Source of the DNA: Microbacterium oxydans
Lineage (GTDB): Bacteria; Actinomycetota; Actinomycetes; Actinomycetales; Microbacteriaceae
Assembly: GCF_000956525.1 (NCBI RefSeq)
Contig: NZ_JYIW01000026.1
Coordinates: 868,001-932,000 of the forward strand
Reading direction: 5' to 3'
DNA length: 64,000 nucleotides
Shown in pieces: positions 27,606 to 36,649 of this stretch (positions within the stretch are counted from its first letter, which is position 1; each line of letters opens with the position of its first letter). The notes below the pieces were generated by a model that made no database searches, was not told where the DNA came from, and saw nothing but the letters and a program-made list of their open reading frames with translations. Made by a program: the position numbers and the translations under genes.

Positions 27606-28571
27606 ATGGAAGCTCACCCCGAGGAGAGCACGATCGACACGCACCTGCAGCGGCACCGCTCCCCGAGGCGGCCGACCACTCGGCGTGCGCGCCGTCTCGC
27701 CGTCGCCGCCATCATCCTGCTCCTCGCGGTGATCTGCAGCTGGATCCCCGGCGTGATCGGTACCGCCGGTGCGGCTGTCCTCCCCTGGCTCGGCCTGGGC
27801 ATGCTCGCCCTGCTGATCGCCACGCTGCTCCTGGCTCGCCGGGTCGTCGTGCTGACGCTCGTCCCCGTGCTGGTCTGGCTGCTGGCGATGGCACCGACAC
27901 TGCCGGGCTTCCCCACCGGCGCAGCCGAGGGAGCGACGCCGATCGCGGTGGCGAGTCAGAACGTGCGCGCGCAGTCCGGCGGTGCCGCGGCATCCGCTGC
28001 CGAACTGGCCGGCGACGGCGCCGACGTGATCGCACTCACCGAGCTCGACGGCGAGAGCCTCGCCGCCGCCCGAGCAACGCTCGCTGACGAGTATCCGCAT
28101 TCATACGCCGTCGGGACGGTGGCGATCTGGAGCAGGTTCCCGATCAGCGATGCCGAGCCGCTGTTCCTCGGCCTCGGCTGGAAGCGCGCGCTGCGCGTCG
28201 AGGTGCAGACCCCGGCCGCGCCGCTCGCCGTCTACGTCCTGCACGCCGCCTCGGTGCGTCCCGGTCACCAGCAGGACCGTGACACCATGCTCGCCGGGCT
28301 CGCCGACGCGGTCGCGGCCGACACCGCCGAGGCCCTGATCGCCGTCGGGGACTTCAACGCGACCTCCGCAGACCCCGCGCTCGCCGCCATCCGCGCACAG
28401 GCCGACTGGGTCCGTCCGACCGACGGCAGTCTCGGCTTCACGTGGCCGACGGCGTTCGCGCTGGCACGTATCGATCAGGTCTTCGTGCGCGGCGTCTCGG
28501 TGCTCACGTCGACCACGACACGCGCGGGCAACAGCGACCATCTGGCAACGATGACGTCGATCGCACCCTGA
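27606..28571 (+). CDS. Membrane-anchored endonuclease/exonuclease/phosphatase-family protein
   Basis: 321 aa. Basic N-terminus, three hydrophobic helices at about 30-100, then an EEP domain facing the outside: ASQNVRAQSG, ALTELDG (metal Glu), VLHAASV, VGDFNATSADP (catalytic DFN) and NSDHLATM (catalytic DH). Such proteins cleave phosphodiesters of nucleic acids or lipids; substrate not known. The ATG at 27606 has only a poor ribosome site, so the start is uncertain. It separates metY from metX, with its own terminator upstream. Confidence 0.8.
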   Translation: MEAHPEESTIDTHLQRHRSPRRPTTRRARRLAVAAIILLLAVICSWIPGVIGTAGAAVLPWLGLGMLALLIATLLLARRVVVLTLVPVLVWLLAMAPTLPGFPTGAAEGATPIAVASQNVRAQSGGAAASAAELAGDGADVIALTELDGESLAAARATLADEYPHSYAVGTVAIWSRFPISDAEPLFLGLGWKRALRVEVQTPAAPLAVYVLHAASVRPGHQQDRDTMLAGLADAVAADTAEALIAVGDFNATSADPALAAIRAQADWVRPTDGSLGFTWPTAFALARIDQVFVRGVSVLTSTTTRAGNSDHLATMTSIAP

Positions 28572-28654
28572 TTCCGCCGGAAGCCACCGATGTCCGCCGC
28601 GCGGGCGACCGTAACGTTCACGTGGCCGGTCCAGGACCACGCGAGAATGGACAG

Positions 28655-29863
28655 ATGGACTGGCAGACGACCTCGGAGGACACGGTGCCCTCCGCGCCCG
28701 TGACCGAGGCCGATGTGCGACTGCTCAGGGCTCGCCCACCGGCGACCGGCGCCTGGCGCGACGGCGACCCGGTCGGCAGCCGGCACTTCGCGGCATTCGG
28801 ATCGTTCCCGACCGAGAGCGGCGCGGTGCTGCCCGGCATCCGCGTCGCCTACGAGACCTGGGGCGAGCTGAACGCCGCCGCCGACAACGCCGTGCTCGTC
28901 CTGCATGCGCTCACGGGCGACAGCCATGTGCGCGGCGACGCCGGCGCCGGCCACCCCACGGCCGGATGGTGGGAAGACCTCGTCGGCCCCGGTGCCGCGA
29001 TCGACACCGACCGCTGGTTCGTGATCGCACCGAACATGCTCGGCGGCTGCCAGGGATCCACCGGTCCCGCGAGCGTCGACCCGAACGGCTATGAGTGGGC
29101 CTCGCGGTTCCCATATCTGACCATCCGAGACCAGGTCGAGGCGCAGGTGCGGCTCGCCGACGCCCTCGGAATCGAGCGATGGGCTGGCGTGATCGGCGGG
29201 TCCATGGGCGGGATGCACGCACTGGAGTGGGCAACGACCCACCCGGAGCGCGTCGACCGGCTGGCGGTGCTGTCATCTCCCCCGGTGACGACGGCCGACC
29301 AGATCGCGCTGAACTCGGTGCAGCTCGAGACGATCCGGATGGACCCGCGCTTCCAGAGCGGCGAGTACTACGACCTCGCCGACGGCGACGGTCCGCACCG
29401 GGGACTCGCACTCGCACGTCGCATGGCGCTGCTGAACTACCGCAGCCCGATCGAGCTCAATCAGCGCTTCCAGCGCTCGTGGCAGTCCGACGTCTCGCCG
29501 CTCGGCCACGGCGGGCGCTTCGCGGTCGAGTCGTACCTCGACTTCCACGGCAACAAGTTCACCCGCCGCTTCGACGCGAACAGCTACATCACGTTGGTCG
29601 AGGCCATGAACTCGCACGACGTCGGCCGCGACCGCGGCGGGGTCGAGGAGGCACTGCAGACCGTGACGGCCACCACGCTCGTCCTCGGCATCGACAGCGA
29701 CCGCCTGTTCCCGGTCGACGGGCAGCACCGCATCGCCAGGAGCATCCCGAACACGCTGAACGGCAACGAGGCGGTGGTGCTCTCGAGCGACTTCGGCCAC
29801 GACGGCTTCCTGATCGAGAGCGAGGCGGTCGGCCTGCATCTGCGTCGACTGTTCGACAGCTGA
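28655..29863 (+). CDS. metX: Homoserine O-acetyltransferase
   Basis: Alpha/beta-hydrolase-fold acetyltransferase, 402 aa, making O-acetylhomoserine for MetY. Catalytic Ser183 in GGSMGGMHALEW, Asp in LGIDSDRLFP and His in DFGHDGFL; LHALTGDSH and NMLGGCQGSTGP are family motifs. Start at 28655 has GAGAAT six bases upstream. The stop lies one base from that of the convergent Nudix gene. Confidence 0.95.
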   Translation: MDWQTTSEDTVPSAPVTEADVRLLRARPPATGAWRDGDPVGSRHFAAFGSFPTESGAVLPGIRVAYETWGELNAAADNAVLVLHALTGDSHVRGDAGAGHPTAGWWEDLVGPGAAIDTDRWFVIAPNMLGGCQGSTGPASVDPNGYEWASRFPYLTIRDQVEAQVRLADALGIERWAGVIGGSMGGMHALEWATTHPERVDRLAVLSSPPVTTADQIALNSVQLETIRMDPRFQSGEYYDLADGDGPHRGLALARRMALLNYRSPIELNQRFQRSWQSDVSPLGHGGRFAVESYLDFHGNKFTRRFDANSYITLVEAMNSHDVGRDRGGVEEALQTVTATTLVLGIDSDRLFPVDGQHRIARSIPNTLNGNEAVVLSSDFGHDGFLIESEAVGLHLRRLFDS

Positions 29864-29864
29864 C

Positions 29865-30476
29865 TCAGGCAGGCAGGTAGCGCCAGGGCAGCGCGCCGGC
29901 GTCGAGTCGGCCCTGCGCCCAGGTGAACGAGCGCGCGACCCCGTCATCCACCACGCGCGTCTGGAACAGCTGCACCGCGCCGCCACCGGCGAGTGCCGAT
30001 GCTGCATCCGTGAATGCCGAGAGCTGATGCAGCGTGATCCAGGTCGGCGGGAACAGCGTCCATTCGCCGGTGCCATGACGCTCGAGCGCCTCGTCCGGCC
30101 GGACCCAGGCGAGCGCCGCCACTTCGTCCGGCGACGGCAGAGCCTCCTCGGGCGGTGCCATCGCCAGGAAGAACCACGTGCGGATGCGGGTCGGCGCCTC
30201 GACTGGCGGCTGCCACTGCGAGAGCGGCACGAGGTGGTCGATGATCAGCCCGACCTCCTCCTGCGTCTCGCGGATGCCGGCACGCCGGGCGTCGTCGATC
30301 TCGCGTTCGCCGAGCCGTCTGTCCCCCGCCTCGACCTTGCCACCGGGGAAGACCCAGGCCCCTGCGAACGAACCCCGATCAGGGCGGCGGAGCAGCAGCA
30401 CCTCGAAGCCGGGATCGGCGGGGCGCAGCAGCACGACGGTGCCGGCGACCGGCAGCGATTCCTCCGGGGTGCTCAC
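29865..30476 (-). CDS. NUDIX hydrolase with extended Nudix box
   Basis: 203 aa. GGKVEAGD begins the Nudix box and RETQEEVGL ends it, but about ten extra residues lie between (RRLGEREIDDARRAGI), as in the NUDT19-like CoA/nucleotide-diphosphatase group. Metal-binding glutamates are present. Substrate not predictable. GTG start with TAGAGT exactly six bases upstream (leaderless type). Confidence 0.85.
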   Translation of the reverse strand: MSTPEESLPVAGTVVLLRPADPGFEVLLLRRPDRGSFAGAWVFPGGKVEAGDRRLGEREIDDARRAGIRETQEEVGLIIDHLVPLSQWQPPVEAPTRIRTWFFLAMAPPEEALPSPDEVAALAWVRPDEALERHGTGEWTLFPPTWITLHQLSAFTDAASALAGGGAVQLFQTRVVDDGVARSFTWAQGRLDAGALPWRYLPA

Positions 30477-30485
30477 CCCGACACT

Positions 30486-31715
30486 CTACGACGCGATGAG
30501 CGCGGACGCGGCGCGACTGCGCGTCTCGACCCGGTAGGAGCACAGTGCGATCAGGAGGCCGGCGATCGCGAGCGCGACGCCGATCCACGCCGGCGATGTG
30601 AAGCCCCAACCCGCTGCGATCACGGCGCCGCCGAGGAACGCGCCCAGGCTGTTGCCGATGTTCAGCGCCGAGTGGTTCATGGCCGCTGCGATCGACTGGT
30701 TGTCGCCGGCGACGTCCATGAGTCGCGTCTGAATCGTCGGGCTGAGCACCGACGACACGAAGCCGACGACGAGCACGAGCAGGCACAACGTCACGATCCA
30801 GAACGACAGCGCCGCCAGGAGCGCATAGGCGGCGGCCGAGGCCGCGAGCCCCCAGAGCAGCGTGCGCTTCAGATCGATGTCAGCGAGGTGCCCACCGACC
30901 AGGTTCCCGACCGTCATGCCGATGCCCATCAGCACGAGCACGATCGGCACGACCCACTCGGGAGAGCCGGAAACCTCGGTCACGAACGGAGCGATGTAGC
31001 TGTAGACGGCGAAGAAGCCGCCGAAGCCGATCGATCCCACACCGAGCGTGAACCACACCTGACGGATGCGGAAGACGCCGAGCTCCTGCCGCATGGTTCG
31101 CCCCGGAGTGCCGGCGTGATGCGGCACGAAGAGCGCGATGCACAGCGTCGCGAGTGCGAACACCAGCGCGACGACGGCGAACGCTGCTCGCCAGCCCCAC
31201 TGCTGGCCGAGGAACGTGCCCAACGGCACGCCGACGACGTTCGCGACCGTGAGGCCGGTCAGGATGAACGCCACGCCCTTCGCTCGGTTTCCCGGCCCCA
31301 TGACATCGGCTGCGACGAGCGCGCCGATGCCGAAGTATGCGCCATGCGGGAGTCCGGCGAGGAAGCGAGAGACACCGACGAGCTCGAAGGTCGGCAGCAC
31401 CACGGTGAGGGCGTTGAACACCGTCAGAGCGAGCGCCAGCACGAGCATGACCCGATGCCGCGGGTAGCGCGCGACGAAGCCCGCGATCGTGGGCGCACCG
31501 ATGACGACGCCGAGGGCGTACAGCGAGATCAGCCAGCCGGCCTGACTCAGCGCGTCCTCCTGGCTGCTCGCCCAGAGGTTGGGCAGGAGGTCGCCTGCGA
31601 TGTCGGGCAGCAGGCCCATGACGACGAATTCGGTCATGCCGATACCGAAGCTGCCGATGGCGAGAGAGAGGAGCGCCCTCTTCGCCGCACCCCTCGATTC
31701 AGTCGAGGGATTCAC
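30486..31715 (-). CDS. MFS transporter, DHA1/arabinose-efflux type
   Basis: 409 aa with 12 hydrophobic helices. N-terminal helix SFGIGMTEFVVMGLLPDIA is typical of the AraJ/YdhP efflux group; motif-C-like segments follow in helix 5 (GVPLGTFLG). Likely exports sugars or drugs. GTG start with TAGGCT exactly six bases upstream; this -10 lies within the end of the upstream araC-type gene, giving a private promoter besides any read-through from it. Confidence 0.88.
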   Translation of the reverse strand: MNPSTESRGAAKRALLSLAIGSFGIGMTEFVVMGLLPDIAGDLLPNLWASSQEDALSQAGWLISLYALGVVIGAPTIAGFVARYPRHRVMLVLALALTVFNALTVVLPTFELVGVSRFLAGLPHGAYFGIGALVAADVMGPGNRAKGVAFILTGLTVANVVGVPLGTFLGQQWGWRAAFAVVALVFALATLCIALFVPHHAGTPGRTMRQELGVFRIRQVWFTLGVGSIGFGGFFAVYSYIAPFVTEVSGSPEWVVPIVLVLMGIGMTVGNLVGGHLADIDLKRTLLWGLAASAAAYALLAALSFWIVTLCLLVLVVGFVSSVLSPTIQTRLMDVAGDNQSIAAAMNHSALNIGNSLGAFLGGAVIAAGWGFTSPAWIGVALAIAGLLIALCSYRVETRSRAASALIAS

Positions 31716-31719
31716 TGGA

Positions 31720-32511
31720 TCAGCCTAGCGGTCTTCGGAGGTCGGCGAACGCGCCGGGCGTCGCTCCGAGGACTCGGCGGAAGTGCCGCGTCATGTGCGC
31801 CTGGTCGTGGAACCCGGCATCCACCGCGGCAGCCGCAGGACGACTGCCGTCGACGAGGAGTCGTCTGGCGAGATCGACGCGCCGGCTCACGACGTACTGA
31901 TGCGGAGCGAGGCCATAGGTCTGCGAGAACACGCGCGCCAGATGGCTGGGGTGAGCACCCAGCTCCGCCTCGATCTCGGCGATCGTGAACGACTCGGTGT
32001 AGCGCGCGTCGAGGAGCTCGCGCACTCGCCGAGCCATCGGCGCGTCCCGGAGCGCGGCCGTCGGCGCACCGAGGTGCGCAAGGATCCGGCGCTGGAGCGT
32101 CAGCGTCCAATGCTCCGCCGCCATCAGATCGCCGGGTTCACGGAGCGCGGCGTGGATGCGCTTCGCATCGACCAGCGCTTCGGTGTCGGCGAGCGTCGGG
32201 TGTCCGGCAGCCGCCCCTGGCGCGCGCTCAGGGAGCCAGGTGCTGTCGAGGTACAGCACCCGCTTGCGATAGATCGCGCCGTCGATCGTGGACCTGCCGT
32301 CGTGCGGGATGCCGGGCGGGAGCAGGGTGAGCGCCTGCGGCGTTGCGAAGTGCCCTGCCTTGTCCAGGTCGTAGGCGACCGCACCCTCGTCGACGAGCAT
32401 GACCGCCCAGCCGTCGTGCGCGTGCATCGGATATGCGTGCCCGAACGCCGCATGGTAGACCTCACGCACCGCTGGCACGGCGGGGTGCCAGGCTCGCACG
32501 CGTTCGGTCAT
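31720..32511 (-). CDS. AraC-family transcriptional regulator
   Basis: 263 aa. N-terminal cupin ligand domain (HAHDGWAVMLVDEG, LLPPGIPHDG) and C-terminal double HTH (FTIAEIEAELGAHPSHLARVF, then AAAVDAGFHDQAHMTRHFRR). Cupin histidines suggest a small ligand or metal. ATG with TACGTT exactly six bases upstream. Divergent from the DUF2000 gene and followed by the MFS gene, so both are likely targets. Confidence 0.88.
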   Translation of the reverse strand: MTERVRAWHPAVPAVREVYHAAFGHAYPMHAHDGWAVMLVDEGAVAYDLDKAGHFATPQALTLLPPGIPHDGRSTIDGAIYRKRVLYLDSTWLPERAPGAAAGHPTLADTEALVDAKRIHAALREPGDLMAAEHWTLTLQRRILAHLGAPTAALRDAPMARRVRELLDARYTESFTIAEIEAELGAHPSHLARVFSQTYGLAPHQYVVSRRVDLARRLLVDGSRPAAAAVDAGFHDQAHMTRHFRRVLGATPGAFADLRRPLG

Positions 32512-32560
32512 GCAAGAAACGTACAAGACGCGGTGATGCACGAGGCGAGATCGTGGAGTC

Positions 32561-33016
32561 ATGAGCACGACGCACACAGCCCACGATCATCCGGCCTCCA
32601 CCCCTCGCTTCGACACGAAGGTCGTGGTCCTCCTGAACGACGACCTGGCGGCGTGGCAGGAGCTCAACGTCACGGCGTTCCTGATGTCGGGCATCGCTGT
32701 GAGCTCACCTGGACTGACCGGCGAGCCGTACCGCGACGGTGACGGCACCGAGTACCTCCCGATGCTGCGGCAGCCCGTCCTCGTGATGACCGGAGACGCG
32801 GCGCTCCTGCGCACCGCTCGCGAGAAGGCGAGCGCGCGCGACGACATGGCGCTCGCGATCTATACGCGACAGCTGTTCGACACCGGCCACGACGATGCGA
32901 ACCGGGCAGCGGTGGCGGCGGTGTCATCCGCCGACCTCGATCTCGTCGGCATCGCGCTTCGTGGGCCCCGCAACGCGCTCGACCGCATCACGAAGGGCGC
33001 CCGGCTGCACGCCTGA
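32561..33016 (+). CDS. DUF2000 family protein
   Basis: 151 aa. FDTKVVVLLNDDLAAWQELNV at about 17-37 and AFLMSGIA are the DUF2000 signature, a fold related to peptidyl-tRNA hydrolase 2. Function unknown. Commonly found opposite an AraC regulator, as here, with 49 bp between the two starts. Confidence 0.85.
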   Translation: MSTTHTAHDHPASTPRFDTKVVVLLNDDLAAWQELNVTAFLMSGIAVSSPGLTGEPYRDGDGTEYLPMLRQPVLVMTGDAALLRTAREKASARDDMALAIYTRQLFDTGHDDANRAAVAAVSSADLDLVGIALRGPRNALDRITKGARLHA

Positions 33017-33046
33017 GACGTGAGGCCGCGGTCTCGGAGCGGCTGT

Positions 33047-33373
33047 TCACTCCCCCGATTCGATCGCGGACTCGAGGCGCTCGAGCTTCGCATCGAGCTC
33101 GCCGGAGTACCCCGGCCGGATATCGGCCTTGAGCACGAGCGAGACGCGCGAGCCGAACGGCATCACGGCCTCGGTGGCGCGCTTGACGACGTCCATCACC
33201 GAATCCCAGTCAGGACCTTCGATCTCGGTGAACATGCTCGTGGTGCGGTGCGGCAGCCCCGATTCGCGAACGACGCGCACGGCGGCGGCGACCGCGTCGT
33301 GCACGGAGGCGTCGGTGCGCTCGATCCCCTCGGCAGGGGTTCCGCTCGGTGCGACGGAGAAGGCGATCAGCAT
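33047..33373 (-). CDS. Thiamine-binding/MTH1187-family protein (DUF77)
   Basis: 108 aa ferredoxin-like alpha/beta protein. VAPSGTPAEG, VHDAVAAAVRVVRESGL, and TEIEGPDWDSVMDVV match the MTH1187/YkoF-like group, in which several members bind thiamine. It is the last gene of a nnrD-GT-C-DUF77 run on the minus strand, 3 bp from the gene before it. Role in this species unknown. Confidence 0.82.
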   Translation of the reverse strand: MLIAFSVAPSGTPAEGIERTDASVHDAVAAAVRVVRESGLPHRTTSMFTEIEGPDWDSVMDVVKRATEAVMPFGSRVSLVLKADIRPGYSGELDAKLERLESAIESGE

Positions 33374-33376
33374 GGT

Positions 33377-34615
33377 TCACTCCCGGTGTTTCGTTGGACG
33401 GTCGGTTGGCACCCGCACGAGCGCGCGGATACCGACGAAGAGCAGGACGATGAGCAGCGCATTGCGCAGGCTGAGCACGAGCACCGGTAGCAGATCGGCT
33501 CGCAGCAGCGCGTCATAGTTCAGCGGGTACACGAGGCAGGTGAGCGCGCAGAGCACGAGGACGAGCGCGGCGGGCACCCGCGCCCGTGCGGCGTCGAACA
33601 CGAGCCAGAGGACGACCGGAGCGATCAGCCAGCTCTGGAACTGCGGCGAGCCGACCTTGTTGCTCACGATCAGTGCGACCACGAGCGCGAGGGCGAGCGG
33701 CGGGAACAGACGGTGGAAGGATGCTCCGCGAGCGGTCTTCGCGACCCCGATCGCAGCGATCGCGGCGACGATCAGCACCATCAACGGCGTCAGCAGCGCG
33801 GTGACGGCTTCCACTCCCCCTGCCGTGATCTGGAAGGTGAGGATCTCGAAGCTGTACTCGATGCGCGCGGTGCCGGCGACGGCCAGCCACAGGAACGGTG
33901 TCGCGGCGACGGCCTCGATCTGCAGCCCTCGTCCGGTCTGCTCGGTCAGGAAGCCGAACAGCTCGTGATCCGCGCCGAGCACGACCAGCACGACCACGAC
34001 CCCGGCGGTGACCGCCGCCGCGGCGAGCAGCATGCGTATGCGCGAGCGCAGCGCGACGGTCGCGGCGACGACCAGCACCGCTGGCCAGATCTTGATCCAG
34101 GCGCCGATCGTGAGCAGCGCTGCGGCGAGCGCGGGCCGACTCAGCAGCCAGAGACCGCCGACCACGGCGATCGGGACCGTGATGGCATCGATGCGATAGA
34201 TCGCGATCGGGCCGAGCAGCAGCAGGGCGGCAGTCCAGAACCAGGCTGCTGTGCTTCGCGATCGCGCGGGAGCACGCCCCACCAGCACACCGAACGCCAG
34301 CGCGTCCAGTGCGGTCGCCAGCACCGCCCAGGCGATCAGGAACGCCCCGGAGGCGCCGAGCAGCGGGACCAACGGCATCGAGAGCACCTTGGTCAGCAGC
34401 ATCGGCACGAGCGCGAGCTGCGGGTACACCCAGGTCTCGGTGATGCCGACGATCGGACCGCCGCTGAGGGCCTGCGTCGCCCAGGGCTCGTAGACGAGCA
34501 CCACGTCGCCCATGGGTTGGCTCGGGTAGATCCAGCCCACCAGCGCAGTGACCACGTGCACGCCGAGGAACACGCACCAGAGCGCCGCGAGGCGTGTCGT
34601 CATCCGACGCGTCAT
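33377..34615 (-). CDS. Polytopic GT-C (DUF2029/GT87-like) glycosyltransferase
   Basis: 412 aa with about ten hydrophobic helices. An early acidic loop (GDVVLVYEPWATQAL) and the pattern of helices, including IGAWIKIWPAVLV, resemble polyprenyl-phosphate-mannose-dependent mannosyltransferases of the GT87/DUF2029 group. Expected to add a sugar to a cell-envelope glycan outside the membrane; acceptor unknown. The ATG overlaps the nnrD stop (ATGA); an in-frame ATG 12 bases in is an alternative. Confidence 0.7.
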   Translation of the reverse strand: MTRRMTTRLAALWCVFLGVHVVTALVGWIYPSQPMGDVVLVYEPWATQALSGGPIVGITETWVYPQLALVPMLLTKVLSMPLVPLLGASGAFLIAWAVLATALDALAFGVLVGRAPARSRSTAAWFWTAALLLLGPIAIYRIDAITVPIAVVGGLWLLSRPALAAALLTIGAWIKIWPAVLVVAATVALRSRIRMLLAAAAVTAGVVVVLVVLGADHELFGFLTEQTGRGLQIEAVAATPFLWLAVAGTARIEYSFEILTFQITAGGVEAVTALLTPLMVLIVAAIAAIGVAKTARGASFHRLFPPLALALVVALIVSNKVGSPQFQSWLIAPVVLWLVFDAARARVPAALVLVLCALTCLVYPLNYDALLRADLLPVLVLSLRNALLIVLLFVGIRALVRVPTDRPTKHRE

Positions 34616-35448
34616 GCCAGGAGATCCGCGATCGCGTGCGGGAGCGCGTGCGCGACATCGAGGGCGACGATCGGATGCCCCGGAGTCCCCTCGATTGCGC
34701 CGGCAGCCAGCCGACCCGCGTACCCGTGCAACCAGGCGCCGGCTGCTGCGACCTCGGCGTCCGCTGCATGCGGGTTCGCGGCGAGCAGCGCACCGAGAAC
34801 CCCGCCCAGCACGTCACCGGTACCGGCAGTCGCGAGCCAAGCTGTGCCGGAGGCGACCTCGATCACCTGGCCGTCCGCATCGGCGATCAGGGTGGCGGCC
34901 CCCTTCAGGAGCACGGTCGCACCGAGCACGGCAGCGACCTCGACGGCTGCCTCAGCTCGATGCTCGTCATCGGATGCCGGCAGCCGCAGCGTCGTGCGCA
35001 GTGACGCGAACTCCTTCGCGTGCGGGGTCAGGAGCACCGGGGCGCGGCTTCCGAGGGTCAGGTCCAGCGCACCGGCATCCACCACGACCCTGGCCGTTCC
35101 CGCGAGGATCTCACGCAGTGCGGCGGTCTCGGCATCCGTTCGCGAGTCAGCGTCGGTGCCCGAGCCGATCACCCAGGCGTCGACCCTCGAGCGGCCGGTA
35201 TCGGTGCCGACCACCGTCTCGGGACGACGCGCCAGCACGGCATCCCCGGCGCGCTGCCCGCCCACGTACCGGACGAATCCCGCCCCGGTGCGCCAGGCCG
35301 CCTCGGTGCCGAGCACGGCAGCGCCGGGGTACGTGTCCGAGCCGGTACGCAGCGCGACCACGCCGCGAGAGTACTTGTCGTCGTCCGACGTCGGCACCCG
35401 CAGCAGGCGAGCGGTATCGCCACGAGTCCACTCGCGCACCTCGATCAT
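34612..35448 (-). CDS. nnrD: ADP-dependent NAD(P)H-hydrate dehydratase
   Basis: Repairs hydrated NAD(P)H; 278 aa ribokinase-like fold. LLTPHAKEFASL, VLLKGAATLIAD and the signature TAWLATAGTGDVLGGVLGAL (GTGD base) are intact; HGYAGRLAA follows. The epimerase NnrE domain is absent, so it must be encoded elsewhere. ATG with TAACGT exactly six bases upstream, back to back with the likewise leaderless OYE gene. Confidence 0.93.
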   Translation of the reverse strand: MIEVREWTRGDTARLLRVPTSDDDKYSRGVVALRTGSDTYPGAAVLGTEAAWRTGAGFVRYVGGQRAGDAVLARRPETVVGTDTGRSRVDAWVIGSGTDADSRTDAETAALREILAGTARVVVDAGALDLTLGSRAPVLLTPHAKEFASLRTTLRLPASDDEHRAEAAVEVAAVLGATVLLKGAATLIADADGQVIEVASGTAWLATAGTGDVLGGVLGALLAANPHAADAEVAAAGAWLHGYAGRLAAGAIEGTPGHPIVALDVAHALPHAIADLLA

Positions 35449-35504
35449 GACTCCACGTTAGCCCGACGACCCCCGCCCCACCCACCGCGGAGTAGCGTCG
35501 GAGC

Positions 35505-36572
35505 GTGAGCATTCTCTTCTCCCCGCTGACCATCCGATCACTGACTCTGCGCAATCGTCTGTGGGTGTCGCCGATGTGCATGTACAGCGCCGAGGACGGC
35601 GTCGTGCAGGAGTGGCACCACACCCACCTGACGCAGTTCGCGTCCGGCGGCGCCGGACTCATCATCGCCGAGGCCACCGCAGTCGTTCCCGAGGGACGCA
35701 TCTCGCCGAGAGACGCCGGAATCTGGACCGATGAGCAGCGTGACGCCTGGGCACCGATCGTCGAGGCGATCCACGACCGGGGTGCCGCCGCCGGTATCCA
35801 GCTCGCGCACGCCGGCCGCAAGGCATCGACGTGGTGGCCATGGGCAGACGAACAGGGATCGGTGCCGGCGGCGCAGGGCGGCTGGACGACGGTCGCACCA
35901 TCGGCCATCGCCTTCCAGGGGTTCGCGGAGCCTGAGGCGCTGGATACGGCCGGTATCGACGCCCTCGTCACTGCCTTCGCGGATGCCGCGAAGCGCGCGG
36001 TGGATGCCGGCTTCGACGTGCTCGAACTGCACGGCGCCCATGGCTACCTGCTGCACGAGTTCCTATCTCCCCTGTCGAACCGGCGCGACGACGACTACGG
36101 CGGTTCGCTCGGGAACCGGGCCAGGCTGCTGCTGCGCGTGATCGATGCGGTCCGCGAGGCTGCAGGCGCGACCGTGCCGCTGTTCGTGCGCATCTCCGCG
36201 ACCGATCATGCAGAGGGCGGCTTCACTCCCGACGAGGCAGCACAGGTCGGCGGATGGGCGACCGAGCACGGCGCCGACCTGATCGACGTCTCCAGTGGCG
36301 GGCTCGTCGCCCACCAGCAGATCAGCGTGTTCCCGGGCTACCAGGTGCCGCTCGCCGAGAGTGTGCGGCAGGGCGGTCGCATCCCGGTCTCGGCCGTCGG
36401 ACTCATCACCGCGGCCGAGCAGGCCGAGCAGGTGCTCGTCGACGGTGCCGCCGACGCGATCTTTGCCGGCCGGGAGTGGCTGCGCGACCCGCACTTCGCC
36501 CTCCGCGCCGCCCACGAGCTCGGCGCCGACGTCGCCTGGCCGCCGCAGTACGATCGGGCGCACTGGCGTTGA
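35505..36572 (+). CDS. Old Yellow Enzyme, YqjM-type NADH:flavin oxidoreductase
   Basis: FMN-dependent ene-reductase, 355 aa. MCMYSAEDG holds the redox-tuning cysteine of the YqjM (thermophilic-like) class; HAGRKAS, HGAHGYLLHEFLSP and NRRDDDYGGS are FMN and substrate motifs. Reduces activated C=C bonds of enals, quinones or nitro compounds. GTG start with TAGCGT exactly six bases upstream; the GGAG is too close to act as a ribosome site. Confidence 0.92.
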   Translation: MSILFSPLTIRSLTLRNRLWVSPMCMYSAEDGVVQEWHHTHLTQFASGGAGLIIAEATAVVPEGRISPRDAGIWTDEQRDAWAPIVEAIHDRGAAAGIQLAHAGRKASTWWPWADEQGSVPAAQGGWTTVAPSAIAFQGFAEPEALDTAGIDALVTAFADAAKRAVDAGFDVLELHGAHGYLLHEFLSPLSNRRDDDYGGSLGNRARLLLRVIDAVREAAGATVPLFVRISATDHAEGGFTPDEAAQVGGWATEHGADLIDVSSGGLVAHQQISVFPGYQVPLAESVRQGGRIPVSAVGLITAAEQAEQVLVDGAADAIFAGREWLRDPHFALRAAHELGADVAWPPQYDRAHWR

Positions 36573-36592
36573 GCCCGATCGAGCCGTGAACG

Positions 36593-36631
36593 ACGAAGGC
36601 CGCCGATCCCTCGGGAATCGGCGGCCTTCGT
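36593..36631. terminator. Bidirectional terminator
   Basis: ACGAAGGCCGCCGAT / ATCGGCGGCCTTCGT, 15-bp perfect stem, 9-nt loop, between the convergent OYE and CNNM/CBS genes. Confidence 0.85.
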
Positions 36632-36649
36632 GCGCGTGCTGCGGTTCGG

